Of a stretch of DNA of 64,000 nucleotides, positions 34,401-45,600 are shown piece by piece (position 1 is the stretch's first letter; each line of letters starts with the position of its first letter). This stretch comes from Macrothele yani (lineage: Eukaryota > Arthropoda > Arachnida > Araneae > Macrothelidae): contig CM077034.1 of NCBI GenBank assembly GCA_039090855.1, positions 8,510,984-8,574,983 on the forward strand, in the 5' to 3' direction. A program made the position numbers and the translations under genes. The notes beneath the pieces were generated by a model that saw nothing but the letters and a program-made list of their open reading frames with translations, had not been told where the DNA came from and ran no database searches.

Positions 34401-34520
34401 AGGGAGAGAGCCAGTGCCGTAAGACAAACACAACATACATGCCTCACCGGGATTCGAACCCGGACCCCTTCCGACAAATGATCAGAGTCCAACGCCTTAG
34501 ACCACTGCGCCACCGGGACA
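31490..34520 (-). repeat. tandem array of 22 SINE S1 bodies
   Basis: Unit starts include about 31505, 31645, 31781, 31916, 32051, 32180, 32315, 32450 and 32585, up to 34319; the usual period is 135 bp. Each unit is the SINE body without the tRNA head; only the last (34319-34520) has the head with A and B boxes. Copies at 32180, 33120, 33653 and 34053 keep a T-run (SINE tail). The others are joined by (CATT)n. Long ORFs here (for example 31775-32578) exist because 135 is a multiple of three. Confidence 0.95.
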
Positions 34521-35288
34521 GCCATTCATACATCACACACACGCACACACACACAAAAAACCCCCATCACTTTTGCCTAAACAAAAAACCACAAACGTTT
34601 CATGAAGGAAACGAAGACAGCTCCTCGCTGTCACTGACTTACTAATACAATGTGGCAGGCTGCTCTCGTGCATATGTGCAGACACGTGAGTGACGTACTT
34701 TATTTGCTTTAACTCGCCCCCTCACCCGCCATCAAGTTCCAATCTCACATCACTCATCAGAGCGAAAACCTGTTTTTTTTTTTGCATCGAGGAGCAGAAG
34801 CGCCTACGAAATGACTGAGAATTTGCGCGCACGACCTTCCCACAGAACAACGGACAACCACAGCGCAAACTGCCGGCTTCGTGTGTCAAGCTCGAGTCAA
34901 CTGCATCGGCGAGGAAGACAATATTATTATCACATTAATTCATCGGCGAAAAGCGATTTTTTTTAGTAAATATTTTTGCCATGAATCCTATCAAAATTTT
35001 TTTGTTTGCTTTGTCGCTTATTAGAACTCAGAATTTAACAGTCCTAAAAATGTCTTCAAAGCAAAACATCCGGAATTCCGGGTATGAAAGATCGCCCCCA
35101 AACCGGAAATCCGGGTTAGACCCGGAACACAAACAGCCCTGCATATGGCTTTGTCAGACCATTTCCCTTTGCATTCGGTTATATTTTATTTCTCAATGTT
35201 CTGTATCTCTTTATGCTTCAGCAAAACAAATAAAATGAAATGAAATGAAAAGTGAATGAATCCATCATATTCAAATACATATATCATA
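34521..35288. other. no gene recognised
   Basis: Begins with a short CA repeat, then unique-looking sequence. Only small ORFs without motifs. Confidence 0.4.
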
Positions 35289-36566
35289 TTGGGTATATAA
35301 ATAAGTTTTGCGGGATTTGAGGTGAACAAAACAAGTTGTTGGAGAACAGAAACAATAGTTTAATATTAATCGAAGTATGCTCCCTCTGAAGCTGCAACTT
35401 TACCCCATCTTTCGGGCAGTGAACGTATGCCCCGAAGGAAGAATTCCTGTTCCTTGGAAGAGATCCAGTTGTCCAGCCAATTTTTGATGCCTTCATAAGA
35501 ACCAAACCGTTCTCCAGAAAGTGCTGACTGCATCGACCGGAACAGATGGTAATCCGATGGCGCAATATCTGGCGAATATGGTAGAACTTCCCAGTCGGAT
35601 CCTTCTTAGTACTTTTTCACAGGTCGAGAAATATGTGGTCTTGCGTTGCCATGCTGTAAGATGACTTTGTTGTGTCTATTCTCCCATTCTGGCCGTTTTT
35701 GCGTGAGAGCTCGTTTTAAACGCATTAATTGGGTTCGATACCGATCACCTGTAATAGTTTCTGATGGTTTCAGCAGTTCATAGTGGATCACACCCTTTTG
35801 GTCCCACCAGATACACAGCATTACCTTTGAACCATGGATGTTGCGTTTCTGCGTTGAAAAACCTGGTTCACCTGGCTTCACATATGCTTCCTGCCGTTTA
35901 GGGATACTGTACCATATCCATTTCTCGTCGGCAGTAATAACACGATGCAAAAAAACCTTTCTTTTTGCCTTTGAAGCAGCAATTCGCAAATGGTTGTTCA
36001 ACGTTCAAGGTCTCTTTCTCGCAAAGCATGTGGAACCCAATTCCCTTCTTTTTGCACCATTCCCATGGCAGCTAAATGTTGTGAAATGCATGGTTGACTA
36101 ACATTTAATACTGCTGCTAGTTCTTTTTGGGTCTGACACGGATCCTTGTCGAGTAAAGCTTCCAATTCGGCATCAGCAATTTTTTTGGATGGTCCAGAAC
36201 GTTCTTTATCACTGACATCGAAATCGTTCCTTTTGAATCGTCTAAACCAATACTTCCATGTTTTTATGGATGGGGAATGTTCACCATAGATTTCTGACAT
36301 TAAGCGATAGCAGTCGGCAGCACTTTTCTTGACAATAAAGTAATGCACTAACACTTCCCGCAAATGCTGTTTTGTCGGGACGAAAGTTGCCATTTTCCAT
36401 CGAGTAAAACAAATACGTCTTTGCACCTCAATCGAATGTCGTATACTGACTCTGACAGCTGGCGTCTCGTACTGCGATATCGCAGCGTTGCCACCTTAAA
36501 ATACATGTGAGCAGTAATAAGTATGACACCGAACGGAAATCCCTCAAAACTTATTTATATACCCAA
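35289..36566 (-). mobile_element. mariner transposon
   Basis: 1278 bp, the classic mariner size. Terminal inverted repeats start TTGGGTATATAAATAAGTTTTG, nearly perfect, and are flanked by TA (35287-35288 and 36567-36568). Confidence 0.95.
35366..36393 (-). pseudogene. mariner transposase, inactive
   Basis: Starts MATFVPTKQHLREV at 36393. The helix-turn-helix has WKYWFRRFKRNDFDVSD and SQPCISQHLAAMG. A stop ends the first frame at 35998, and the DDD domain follows in another: ITADEKW (first D), then LQHGNARPH, where the second catalytic D has become G. After a further break SPDIAPSDYHLF gives the third D. Ends at 35366. The frame breaks and the active-site change each make it inactive. Confidence 0.9.
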
Positions 36567-37096
36567 TACATGAGACATGAAAGACAATAAAACTTTGGAT
36601 AAACTTTGGTAAGTTCTTTTATTTGTTCTACTTTTGAAAACAGTTCTGAATAAAACATTCTTTACACTTTGAATAACCATGAAGCCTAAGAGGCAAAGTT
36701 TACAAAAGTTCTTGAAGGGGAACTTTCATTTCAACAATGAACTTTCAATGGAAGCATTTACAGTAATGAGCAGGAAATCTGTGTTTATGACTGTAAAACA
36801 GATTCACATTTAACCAACATCATAATAGTCCTCTTTCCTCCCAGTTAACTATAGACAACTGAACACAAATCTTGCAGTCTCTTTAATTCTTTGACATCTT
36901 GGCAAATATTTAACAACCTATGAAAAAACCAAGAAATGAAAAAAATATGATTATGATAAAACTTATCTATTGAATAGTGACACTTAAAATCAACTGAGTC
37001 CAAAATCAACATGGCAAATTCTAAAATACATGTCAAGTTCAAAACACATGGACTAATTAATAATTAATACGGACATAAATCAAGCTGTTCTTCCAT
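36567..37096. other. no gene recognised
   Basis: AT-rich sequence between the mariner and the satellite-bearing element, without motifs or repeats that I can see. Confidence 0.4.
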
Positions 37097-38453
37097 CAGG
37101 GTTCCCACTCAAAAGTAATAAAAAAAATTCCCAGACTTTTCCAGGTTCTCCAGGTGTTTTTTAAAGTTTTCCAGAGTGGCATGTTGCAAAGAATTGTTAC
37201 ATTTCATTCCATTCCATTCATTTTTCTCACCAAAGCACACACTTTTAAATTCCTTAAGTAATTTGTCTTTATAAAATATTACCTGCTTTTCATTAATAAC
37301 AACTAACTGTGCACACTATTTTCTGTACCAAAGTTTCGTGAACTTTTGTGAATACTACCCACACGGAATTTGTCAATACATTCCCATAGAAACAGGTCAT
37401 ATGTAAGAAAAAATCTGTTAGTTGAATAGTTTCAGTTTTTCTATAACACAATGCAGCTAAGCTTAATGATGGAATGGCTCTGTTCAAAGAAACATGTTTC
37501 AAGAGAACCAACAGACAAAGGACTTTGATCCATCATTTGGTTGGTTCTCTTGTGAAGGGTTTCTTCAAGCATGAGCCATTGTGTCTAATTGTTCCATGTT
37601 ATAACAACTGCCTGCAGAAAATGAACAAAAGCTTAATAACTGGCAATTTTAAAAATTCAATTTTGTAAATACATTCCCATAGAAACAGGTCATATGTAAG
37701 AAAAAATCTGTCAGTTGAATAGTTTCAGTTTTTCTATAACACAATGCAGCTAAGCTTAATGATGGAATGGCTCTGTTCAAAGAAACATGTTTCAAGAGAA
37801 CCAACAGACAAAGGACTTTGATCCATCATTTGGTTGGTTCTCTTGTGAAGGGTTTCTTCAAGCATGAGCCATTGTGTCTAATTGTTCCATGTTATAACAA
37901 CTGCCTGCAGAAAATGAACAAAAGCTTAATAACTGGCAATTTTAAAAATTCAATTTTGTAAATACATTCCCATAGAAACAGGTCATATGTAAGAAAAATC
38001 TGTTAGTTGAATAGTTTCAGTTTTTCTATAACACAGTGCAGCTAAGCTTAATGATGGAATGGCTCTGTTCAAAGAAACATGTTTCAAGAGAACCAACAGA
38101 CAAAGGACTTTGATCCATCATTTGGTTGGTTCTCTTGTGAAGGGTTTCTTCAAGCATGAGCCATTGTGTCTAATTGTTCCATGTTATAACAACTGCCTGC
38201 AGAAATTGAACAAAAGCTTAATAACTAGCAATTTTAAAAATTCAATTTTGCATATTTTTTTAGAGGATAAAGGAAATACTTAATATTGCTGAAAGTAAGA
38301 TCTACCAAATTCTAGGCAGGCAGTAATTGCAAGCAAAAGTTTGAAATCTTTAAAAATAAGTTGTTTTTTTTTTGAGAAAAAGTATCCATTGATTTTTACA
38401 AAAAAAAAAAAAAGAATGAAAAAAAAAAGAGGGTAATTTTCCCTGACTTTTAC

Positions 38454-38486
<33 letters not shown>

Positions 38487-38580
38487 ATTTTCCCTGAGTT
38501 TTCCCCAATTTTTGGAACCATTTTCAAATTCCCTGAGAATTCCAGGTTTTCCCTGTTTTCCAGGTTGAATGGGAACCTTG
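37097..38580. mobile_element. hAT-like inverted-repeat element with 3 satellite monomers
   Basis: Ends read CAGGGTTCCCACTCAA and, inverted, CAAGGTTCCCATTCAA, followed on both sides by CCAGG(A/T)-rich sequence. Such CAGGGTTCCCA ends are common in hAT transposons. TCCAT flanks both ends (37092-37096 and 38581-38585); hAT elements normally give 8 bp, so the class is tentative. The interior holds three 293-bp monomers and no transposase. Confidence 0.7.
37290..38265 (+). repeat. 293-bp satellite, 3 copies
   Basis: Monomers share CATAGAAACAGGTCATATG, GCAGCTAAGCTTAATGATGG and GAACAAAAGCTTAATAACTG. The 64-codon ORFs at 37474, 37767 and 38059 are part of the repeat. The same monomer fills 42631-48791. 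Confidence 0.95.
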
Positions 38581-38695
38581 TCCATGTAACGTAACAGTAG
38601 GGGGTAGCATACTCAAGTGCAAATCGGGAGATGAGGGTGCGATTCCCGTTCCAGAACGATGAAATTTTCAAATTTCTGTGGCTACGTTACATGGA
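38581..38695 (+). repeat. tRNA-like hairpin repeat
   Basis: CCATGTAACGTA at the left is repeated inverted at the right (TACGTTACATGG). Between them lies a decayed tRNA-like stretch (GGTAGCATACTCAAG...GGTGCGATTCCCG). It is the plus-strand relative of 48842-48915. Confidence 0.55.
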
Positions 38696-38709
38696 ATAAC
38701 AGCTTGATT

Positions 38710-39054
38710 TATGCCCGCATTAATTATTCTATGCGTTTTCAACTTGATGTTCCTTGTGTGAATGATAATGGTGAAAGATTAATTGAACTCTGCATTGAGA
38801 AGGGTTTGTGTGTGTCTAACACGTTTTTCAACCACAACTATATCCGCACATATACTTGGAAAAATCGTACTCTTGGTCAAAAGAGTGCGATAGATTTTGT
38901 TGTCTACGATCAGCGTCTGAAACACTTAGTTGTTGACACCTGTGTGACGAGAGGTGCGGATGTTGGCTCTGATCATTACCTGGCAGTGTCACAAGTGAAA
39001 CTGAATGTTGGTAAGAGGAAAAGAATAGCCAGAGGCCTAGGATGGAAAGAATAA
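38710..39054 (+). pseudogene. LINE-B endonuclease, C-terminal part
   Basis: AP-endonuclease type. Shows NDNGERLIELCIEKGL, NTFFNHNYIRTYTWKN, an IDFVVYDQRL segment and GADVGSDHYL, where the SDH histidine is catalytic. The N-terminal half is missing. Confidence 0.8.
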
Positions 39055-39214
39055 AGGTTGAAAGGCTCCCAGAAGATCATCAGCATTATTCTGACTTACT
39101 CAGAGAACAACTGAAGGAGATGAAGTCTTGTAAGAGGGATGTAGAGAATAGAAGTGGGAATGTTTTAAGAACTGTGTAGTCACTGCTGCTGAAGAGGTCT
39201 ATGGCACCACAATA

Positions 39215-39469
39215 GTGGGTAACAATAGAGGTGACACTTGGTGGAATAGTGAAATTGAAGAGGAAGTAAAGAGGAAGAAGGAAGCTTATTTGGGGATGTT
39301 ACAACGTAGAGTTTCTGTGGAAGAATATCGCTGTAAGAAGCGTGAAGCAGCTAAGCTGGTTCGCCAGAGTAAGGCCAAATATAGAAAGGAGAAGGTGAAA
39401 AGGCATGAACTGACTTTTTGGAAAGACAGGAAGATTTTCTGGAAGTACACGCAACTCAGAAAAAAATAG
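39215..39469 (+). pseudogene. LINE-B linker between endonuclease and RT
   Basis: WWNSEIEEEVKRKKEAYLGM opens the segment, which is basic and helical, as in this class before the RT. It is in a different frame from its neighbours, so indels separate them. Confidence 0.65.
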
Positions 39470-39489
39470 GGAAAAACAAAGTTGTAAGT

Positions 39490-40567
39490 TGTGTGAAGAA
39501 TAGGATCAGGGAAATGATATGGGAGCCCAATGAGCTAAGTGAAAGACGGGGAGAATACTTCTGTGAGTTATTAGATCAAGAAAGCAAAGGTGATTCTGAG
39601 GTAGAAGCAGATGATGATGTCACAGTACAGGATGGAAGCAGAGGAGGGATCTCAAGAGAAGAGGTGTGTAAAAAGCTCTAAAATCTCTTCAGAATGGTAA
39701 GGCTCCGGGAGTTGATAGCATAGATGTTGAAATATGCGGTGGTGACTGTAATTGACTGGTTAACTGAAATTTTCCAGTTGTGCTGGGAGTTAGGAATGGT
39801 CCCTTGGGATAGGAAGGATGCTATCATTGTTCCCTTGTATAAGGGAAAAGGTGATCAGACTGACCGCAAGAACTACCATGGTATTAGTCTACTGAGTGTG
39901 CCAGGCAAAGTGTTTGGTAAGGTCGTTATTGAAAAAATACAGGGTCTTACATCAGAGAAAGTGTTGGATGTTCAGAGTGGTTTTAAGCCTGCTAAAGGCT
40001 GAACTAGCAAAATTTTTGCATTACACATGCTGATTGAAAAGTATCTGGCTGTTGGGAAGAAAGTTTTTGCTGCCTTTATAGCTTTAGTGAAAGCTTACGA
40101 CCAAGTAAGTAGGACACTTTTGTGAAAGGTACTGAATGAATATGGTGTTACTGGGAATCTACTCAATAGTGTAAAAGCCATGTATGATGGCAGTAGAGCT
40201 TGTGTACGAGTGATTGATGTTTTATCAAAATAGTTTTCTATTGGTGCAGGAGTCAGACAAGGTTGTGTAATGTCACCATGGCTGTTTAATATATTTATGG
40301 ATGTGTGCATGCGTGATTGCAAAATAGATAATACTGGTCTATGTCTTGGTGATATTCGTGTGTGCAGATTGCTGTATGCTGATGACACTGTCCTGTTGGC
40401 AGAGAGCAAAAGTGAGTTGCAGAGTATGTTGTCCCGGATGTACGAAGTTTGCATGAAATTCAAACTGAGTATAAATAAGGGAAAAACCAAAGTTATGGTG
40501 TTTGAGAGAGGAACAGGTAGCACTGAATGTAATGTAAGTATAAATGGCACAGAGATTGAGTTTATGT
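39490..40567 (+). pseudogene. LINE-B reverse transcriptase
   Basis: Blocks in order: DAIIVPLYKGKGD, NYHGISLLSVPGKVFGKV, QSGFKP, a decayed AFIALVKAYDQV, GVRQGCVMSPWLFNIFMD, LLYADDTVLLAESKSEL (YADD intact) and NKGKTKVMVFERG. At least three stops occur (around 40000, 40125 and 40232). It is cut at 40567 by a fold-back insertion with a 12-bp duplication. Confidence 0.85.
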
Positions 40568-41163
40568 GTTGACTCAAGATTCGTACGAAATACCAGTAAT
40601 ATAAATCTAAGCTGTCTCACCGTACGATAAAAACACCAAGTTTCCAAACTGCAAACTAAAAACATTTATTTACAGACTAAAAACAACCTTGCAGAAAGCT
40701 AGCGCTTTCGGAGAACACATGTCTCCATCTACTGGCCCGAGTGCCACACACAGGACAAGCACCGCCCATCAGATATATATAGCCCACCATTGCCCACAAT
40801 GCAACACGGTACCAAGTTCCAAACATACCTCCATCCCCCTCCCTATCGTCCCCCTCCCCTTCACCAGAAATGAATAGTACACACATAGTAAGTTTCTATA
40901 TTACTATGTGTGTACTCTTCATTTCTGGTGAAGGGGAGGGAAGGGACGATAGGGAGGGGGAGGGGGTATGTTTGGAACTTGGTACCGTGTTGCATCGTGG
41001 GCAATGGTGGGCTATATATATCTGATGGGCGGTGCTTGTCCTGTGTGTGGCACTCGGGCCAGTAGATGGAGACATGTGTTCTCCGAAAGCGCTAGCTTTC
41101 TGCAAGGTTGTTTTTAGTCTGTAAATAAATGTTTTTAGTTTGCAGTTTGGAAACTTGGTGTTT

Positions 41164-41624
41164 CTTTGAATAAAGCTCATGTTGAGAAATGGCTTCCTAG
41201 TTTAATTGAATTAATAATCTAAAGTAACTTATGGGATTTTACTAGGAAATTTTTTCTTTAATAGCAAATTTTCGGAGAAAACTCTTCTCCTTCTTCAGGC
41301 TGACTTGTTGTTGTCACTTTTTCTTTGTCACTATCACGGTTAGGGTTTACCTTGAAAGAAGGAATAGAGATTGAGAAAAATCAAAATTCCATCATCAATG
41401 ACTGCAAAGGATTTTCCCTGCCTAACATCTGGCAGGATTTGTTGAAAAATAACCTAAACCGTCAAGGTTAACCGTAACCGTCAAGGTAAACCGTAACCGT
41501 GATAGTGACAAGGAAAAAGTGACAACAACAAGTCAGCCTGAAGAAGAAGAAGAGTTTTCTCCGAAAATTTGCTATTAAAGAAAAAATTTCCTAGTAAAAT
41601 CCCATAAGTTACTTTAGATTATTA
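41164..41624. mobile_element. fold-back element B
   Basis: Flanked by AAACTTGGTGTTT (41151-41163 and 41625-41637). Arms of about 140 bp (41211-41350 and 41485-41625) meet around a spacer. Each arm contains CCTGAAGAAG, a hairpin and CTCCGAAAA. No coding. Confidence 0.85.
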
Positions 41625-41659
41625 AAACTTGGTGTTTTTATCGTACGGTGAGACAGCTT

Positions 41660-41892
41660 TTTTTTTTTTTTTTTTTTTTTTTTGATTGGAGGTTTAATGA
41701 CCACCGTGAGCAACTCAATGGGCTATAAGCAGTCGCCCGTCCCTAATTTAGGGTCACTGGTTCCAGGGAAGGGAGAGAGCCAGTGCCGTAAGACAAACAC
41801 AGCATCCATGCCTCACCGGGATTCGAACCCGGACCCCTTACGGACGAATGATCAGAGGCCAGCGCCTTAGACCACTGCACCACCAGGGCGGC
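41660..41892 (-). mobile_element. tRNA-derived SINE S1, full copy
   Basis: T-run of 20-plus on the plus strand (tail), then body, then tRNA-like head with B box GGTTCGAATCC and A box on the minus strand. Flanked by TGAGACAGCTT (41649-41659 and 41893-41903). It is inserted in the tip of fold-back A. Confidence 0.95.
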
Positions 41893-41928
41893 TGAGACAG
41901 CTTAGATTTAGATTACTTGAGTTTATGT

Positions 41929-42371
41929 ATTTAGGAAGTATGTTTGACAGAGAGAACAAATTGGATGGTGAAATTAATAGGTGAGTGAACTCTTCCTTGA
42001 AAGTCATGGCTGCTTCAGGAGGTTTTCGCAGGAACGATGGGTTCTCAAGAGAGTCCCACATGGCTGTATATGAAAGTGTAATTGTTCCTATTCTGATGTA
42101 TGACAGTGAAACCTGGGTGCTACAGAAGAAACATAGGAGTTGTTTGTGTAATGGAGAAATGTGTTACCTATGGGGGTTGTGGCAAGACACTTTCTGATCA
42201 TGTGAGGAATGAAGATGTGTTGCAGTTGTGTAATGTGAAGCAAAATGTTGTTAGCAAGGTGGAGACTAATATGCTTCAGTGGTTTGGCCATGTTGAAAGA
42301 ATAAGCTATGAGATGCTTATTAAGAAAATCTTTCTAAAAGCCCAAGTGGCAAGAAGGAAAGGCCGAGGAAG
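41929..42371 (+). pseudogene. LINE-B C-terminal region
   Basis: After the insertion: YLGSMFDRENKLDGEINR, MAVYESVIVPILMYDSETWVL and VSKVETNMLQWFGHVERI, the usual post-RT segment of this class. Split over two frames. Confidence 0.75.
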
Positions 42372-42590
42372 CATAGTGAGAAGAATTGGCAGGAATACAA
42401 GTAACACACAAAACATTAAAAGAATTCTTGATATTGTCATCGTACGTGTAAGTTACGATGAAAATTATATGCGGGACGTTTCGGTAGTGACTTCTACCTT
42501 TGAAAAGGTAGAAGTTGCTACCGAAACGTCCCGCTCATAATTTTCAATGTAACTTACGCGCGTGATGACAATATCAAGAATTCTTTTAAT
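42372..42590. mobile_element. short palindromic element
   Basis: Flanked by GGCCGAGGAAG (42361-42371 and 42591-42601) in LINE-B. Arms of about 83 bp (42417-42500 and 42505-42588) read ATTAAAAGAATTCTTGATAT outward and meet at CTACCTTTGAAAAGGTAG. Both arms carry the CTACCGAAACGTCCCGC motif. Confidence 0.85.
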
Positions 42591-42630
42591 GGCCGAGGAA
42601 GGCCAAGGAAGTCATGGGAGTATCTGCATG

Positions 42631-45600
42631 CAGGGTTCGTACTCAAAAGTAATAAAAGAAATTCCCTGACTTTTCCAGGTTCTCCAGGTGGTTTTTAAAG
42701 TTTTCCAGAGTGGCACGTTGCAAAGAATTGTTACATTTCATTCCATTCCATTCATTTTTCTCACCAAAGCACACACTTGTAAATTCTTTACGTAATTTGT
42801 CTTTATAAAATTACCTGCTTTTCATTAATAACAACTAACTGTGCACATTACTTTCTGTACCAAAGTTCCGCGATCTTTTGTAAATACTACACACACGGAA
42901 TTTCGGAATTTGTAAATACGTTCCCATGGAAACAGGTCATATGTAAAAAAATCTGTCAGTTGAATAGTTTCAGTTTTCCTATAACACAATGCAGCTAAGC
43001 TTAATGATGGAATAGCTCTGTTCAAAGAAACATGTTTCAAGAGAACCAACAGACAAAGGACTTTGATCCATCATTTGGTTGGTTCTCTTGTGAAGTGTTT
43101 CTTCAAACAGGAGCCATTGTGCCTAATTGTTCCATGTTATAACAACTGCCTGCAGAAATTGAACAAAAGCTTAATAACTGGCATTTTTAAAAATTCAATT
43201 TTGTAAATACAATCCCATAGAAACAGGTCATATGTAAGAAAAAAATCTGTCAGTTGAATAGTTTCAGTTTTTCTATAACACAATGCAGCTAAGCTTAATG
43301 ATGGAATGGCTCTGTTCAAAGAAACATGTTTCAAGAGAACCAACAGACAAAGGACTTTGATCCATCATTTGGTTGGTTCTCTTGTGAAGTGTTTCTTCAA
43401 GCAGGAGCCACTGTGCCCAATTGTTCCATGTTATAACAACTGCCTGCAGAAATTGAACAAAAGCTTAATAACTGGCAATTTTAAAAATTCAATTTTGTAA
43501 ATACATTCCCACAGAAACAGGTCATATGTAAGAAAAATCTGTCAGTTGAATAGTGTCAGTTTTTCTATAACACAATGCAGCTAAGCTTAATGATGGAATG
43601 GCTCTATTCAAAGAAACATGTTTCAAAAGAACCAACAGACAAAGGACTTTGATCCATCATTTGGTTGGTTCTCTTGTGAAGTGTTTCTTCAAGCAGGAGC
43701 CATTGTGCCTAATTGTTCCATGTTATAACAACTGCCTGCAGAAATTGAACAAAAGCTTAATAACTGGCAATTTTAAAAATTCAATTTTGTAAATACAATC
43801 CCATAGAAACAGGTCATATGTAAGAAAAAATCTGTCAGTTGAATAGTTTCAGTTTTTCTATAACACAATGCAGCTAAGCTTAATGATGGAATGGCTCAAT
43901 TCAAAGAAACATGTTTCAAGAGAACCAACAGACAAAGGACTTTGATCCATCATTTGGTTGGTTCTCTTGTGAAGTGTTTCTTCAAACAGGAGCCATTGTG
44001 CCTAATTGTTCCATGTTATAACAACTGCCTGCAGAAATTGAACAAAAGCTTAATAACTGGCAATTTTAAAAATTCGATTTTGTAAATACATTCCCATAGA
44101 AACAGGTCATATGTAAGAAAAATACTGTCAGTTGAATAGTTTCAGTTTTTCTATAACACAATGCAGCTAAGCTTAATGATGGAATGGCTCTGTTCAAAGA
44201 AACATGTTTCAAGAGAACCAACAGACAAAGGACTTTGATCCATCATTTGGTTGGTTCTCTTGTGAAGTGTTTCATCAAGCAGGAGCCATTGTGCCTAATT
44301 GTTCCATGTTATAACAACTGCCTGCAGAAATTGAACAAAAGCTTAATAACTGGCAATTTTAAAAATTCAATTTTGTAAATACATTCCCATAGAAACAGGT
44401 CATATGTAAGAAAAAATCTGTCAGTTGAATAGTTTCAGTTTTTCTATAACACAATGCAGCTAAACTTAATGATGGAATGGCTCTGTTCAAAGAAACATGT
44501 GTAAAGAGAACCAACAGACAAAGGACTTTGATCCATCATTTGGTTGGTTCTCTTGTGAAGTGTTTCTTCAAGCAGGAGCCATTGTGCCTAATTGTTCCAT
44601 GTTATAACAACTGCCTGCAGAAATTGAACAAAAGCTTAATAACTGGCAATTTTAAAAATTCAATTTTGTAAATACATTCCCATAGAAACAGGTCATATGT
44701 AAGAAAAAATCTGTCAGTTGAATAGTTTCAGTTTTTCTATAACACAATGCAGCTAAACTTAATGATGGAATGGCTCTGTTCAAAGAAACATGTTTCAAGA
44801 GAACCAACAGACAAAGGACTTTGATCCATCATTTGGTTGGTTCTCTTGTGAAGTGTTTCTTCAAGCAGGAGCCATTGTGCCTAATTGTTCCATGTTATAA
44901 CAAGTGCCTGCAGAAATTGAACAAAAGCTTAATAACTGGCAATTTTAAAAATTCAGTTTTGTAAATACATTCCCACAGAAACAGGTCACATGTAAGAAAA
45001 AATCTGTCAGTTGAATAGTTTCAGTTTTTCTATAACACAATGCAGCTAAACTTAATGATGGAATGGCTCTGTTCAAAGAAACATGTTTCAAGAGAACCAA
45101 CAGACAAAGGACTTTGATCCATCATTTGGTTGGTTCTCTTGTGAAGTGTTTCTTCAAGCAGGAGCCATTGTGCCTAATTGTTCCATGTTATAACAACTGC
45201 CTGCAGAAATTGAACAAAAGCTTAATAACTGGCAATTTTAAAAATTCAATTTTGTAAATACATTCCCATAGAAACAGGTCATATGTAAGAAAAATACTGT
45301 CAGTTGAATAGTTTCAGTTTTTCTATAACACAATGCAGCTAAGCTTAATGATGGAATGGCTCTGTTCAAAGAAACATGTTTCAAGAGAACCAACAGACAA
45401 AGGACTTTGATCCATCATTTGGTTGGTTCTCTTGTGAAGTGTTTCTTCAAGCAGGAGCCATTGTGCCTAATTGTTCCATGTTATAACAACATCCTGCAGA
45501 AATTGAACAAAAGCTTAATAACTGGCAATTTTAAAAATTCAATTTTGTAAATACATTCCCATAGAAACAGGTCATATGTAAGAAAAATACTGTCAGTTGA

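Larger units (their letters stand above)
40568..41916. mobile_element. fold-back element A with nested insertions
   Basis: Flanked by TTGAGTTTATGT (40556-40567 and 41917-41928) inside LINE-B. Arms of about 260-300 bp (left 40595-40893, right 40905-41163) pair around a short loop near 40900. The outer tip AGTAATATAAATCTAAGCTG is repeated inverted just before 41917. Fold-back B lies in the right arm, and a SINE lies at the tip. Confidence 0.85.
38700..42630 (+). mobile_element. LINE-B: second non-LTR retrotransposon, decayed and interrupted
   Basis: Endonuclease C-terminal part, linker, reverse transcriptase and C-terminal region are in order. Insertions are the fold-back/SINE complex at 40568-41916 and a palindrome at 42372-42590. 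The element stops where the large satellite element begins at 42631. Another copy lies on the minus strand at 54880-60893. Confidence 0.8.
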
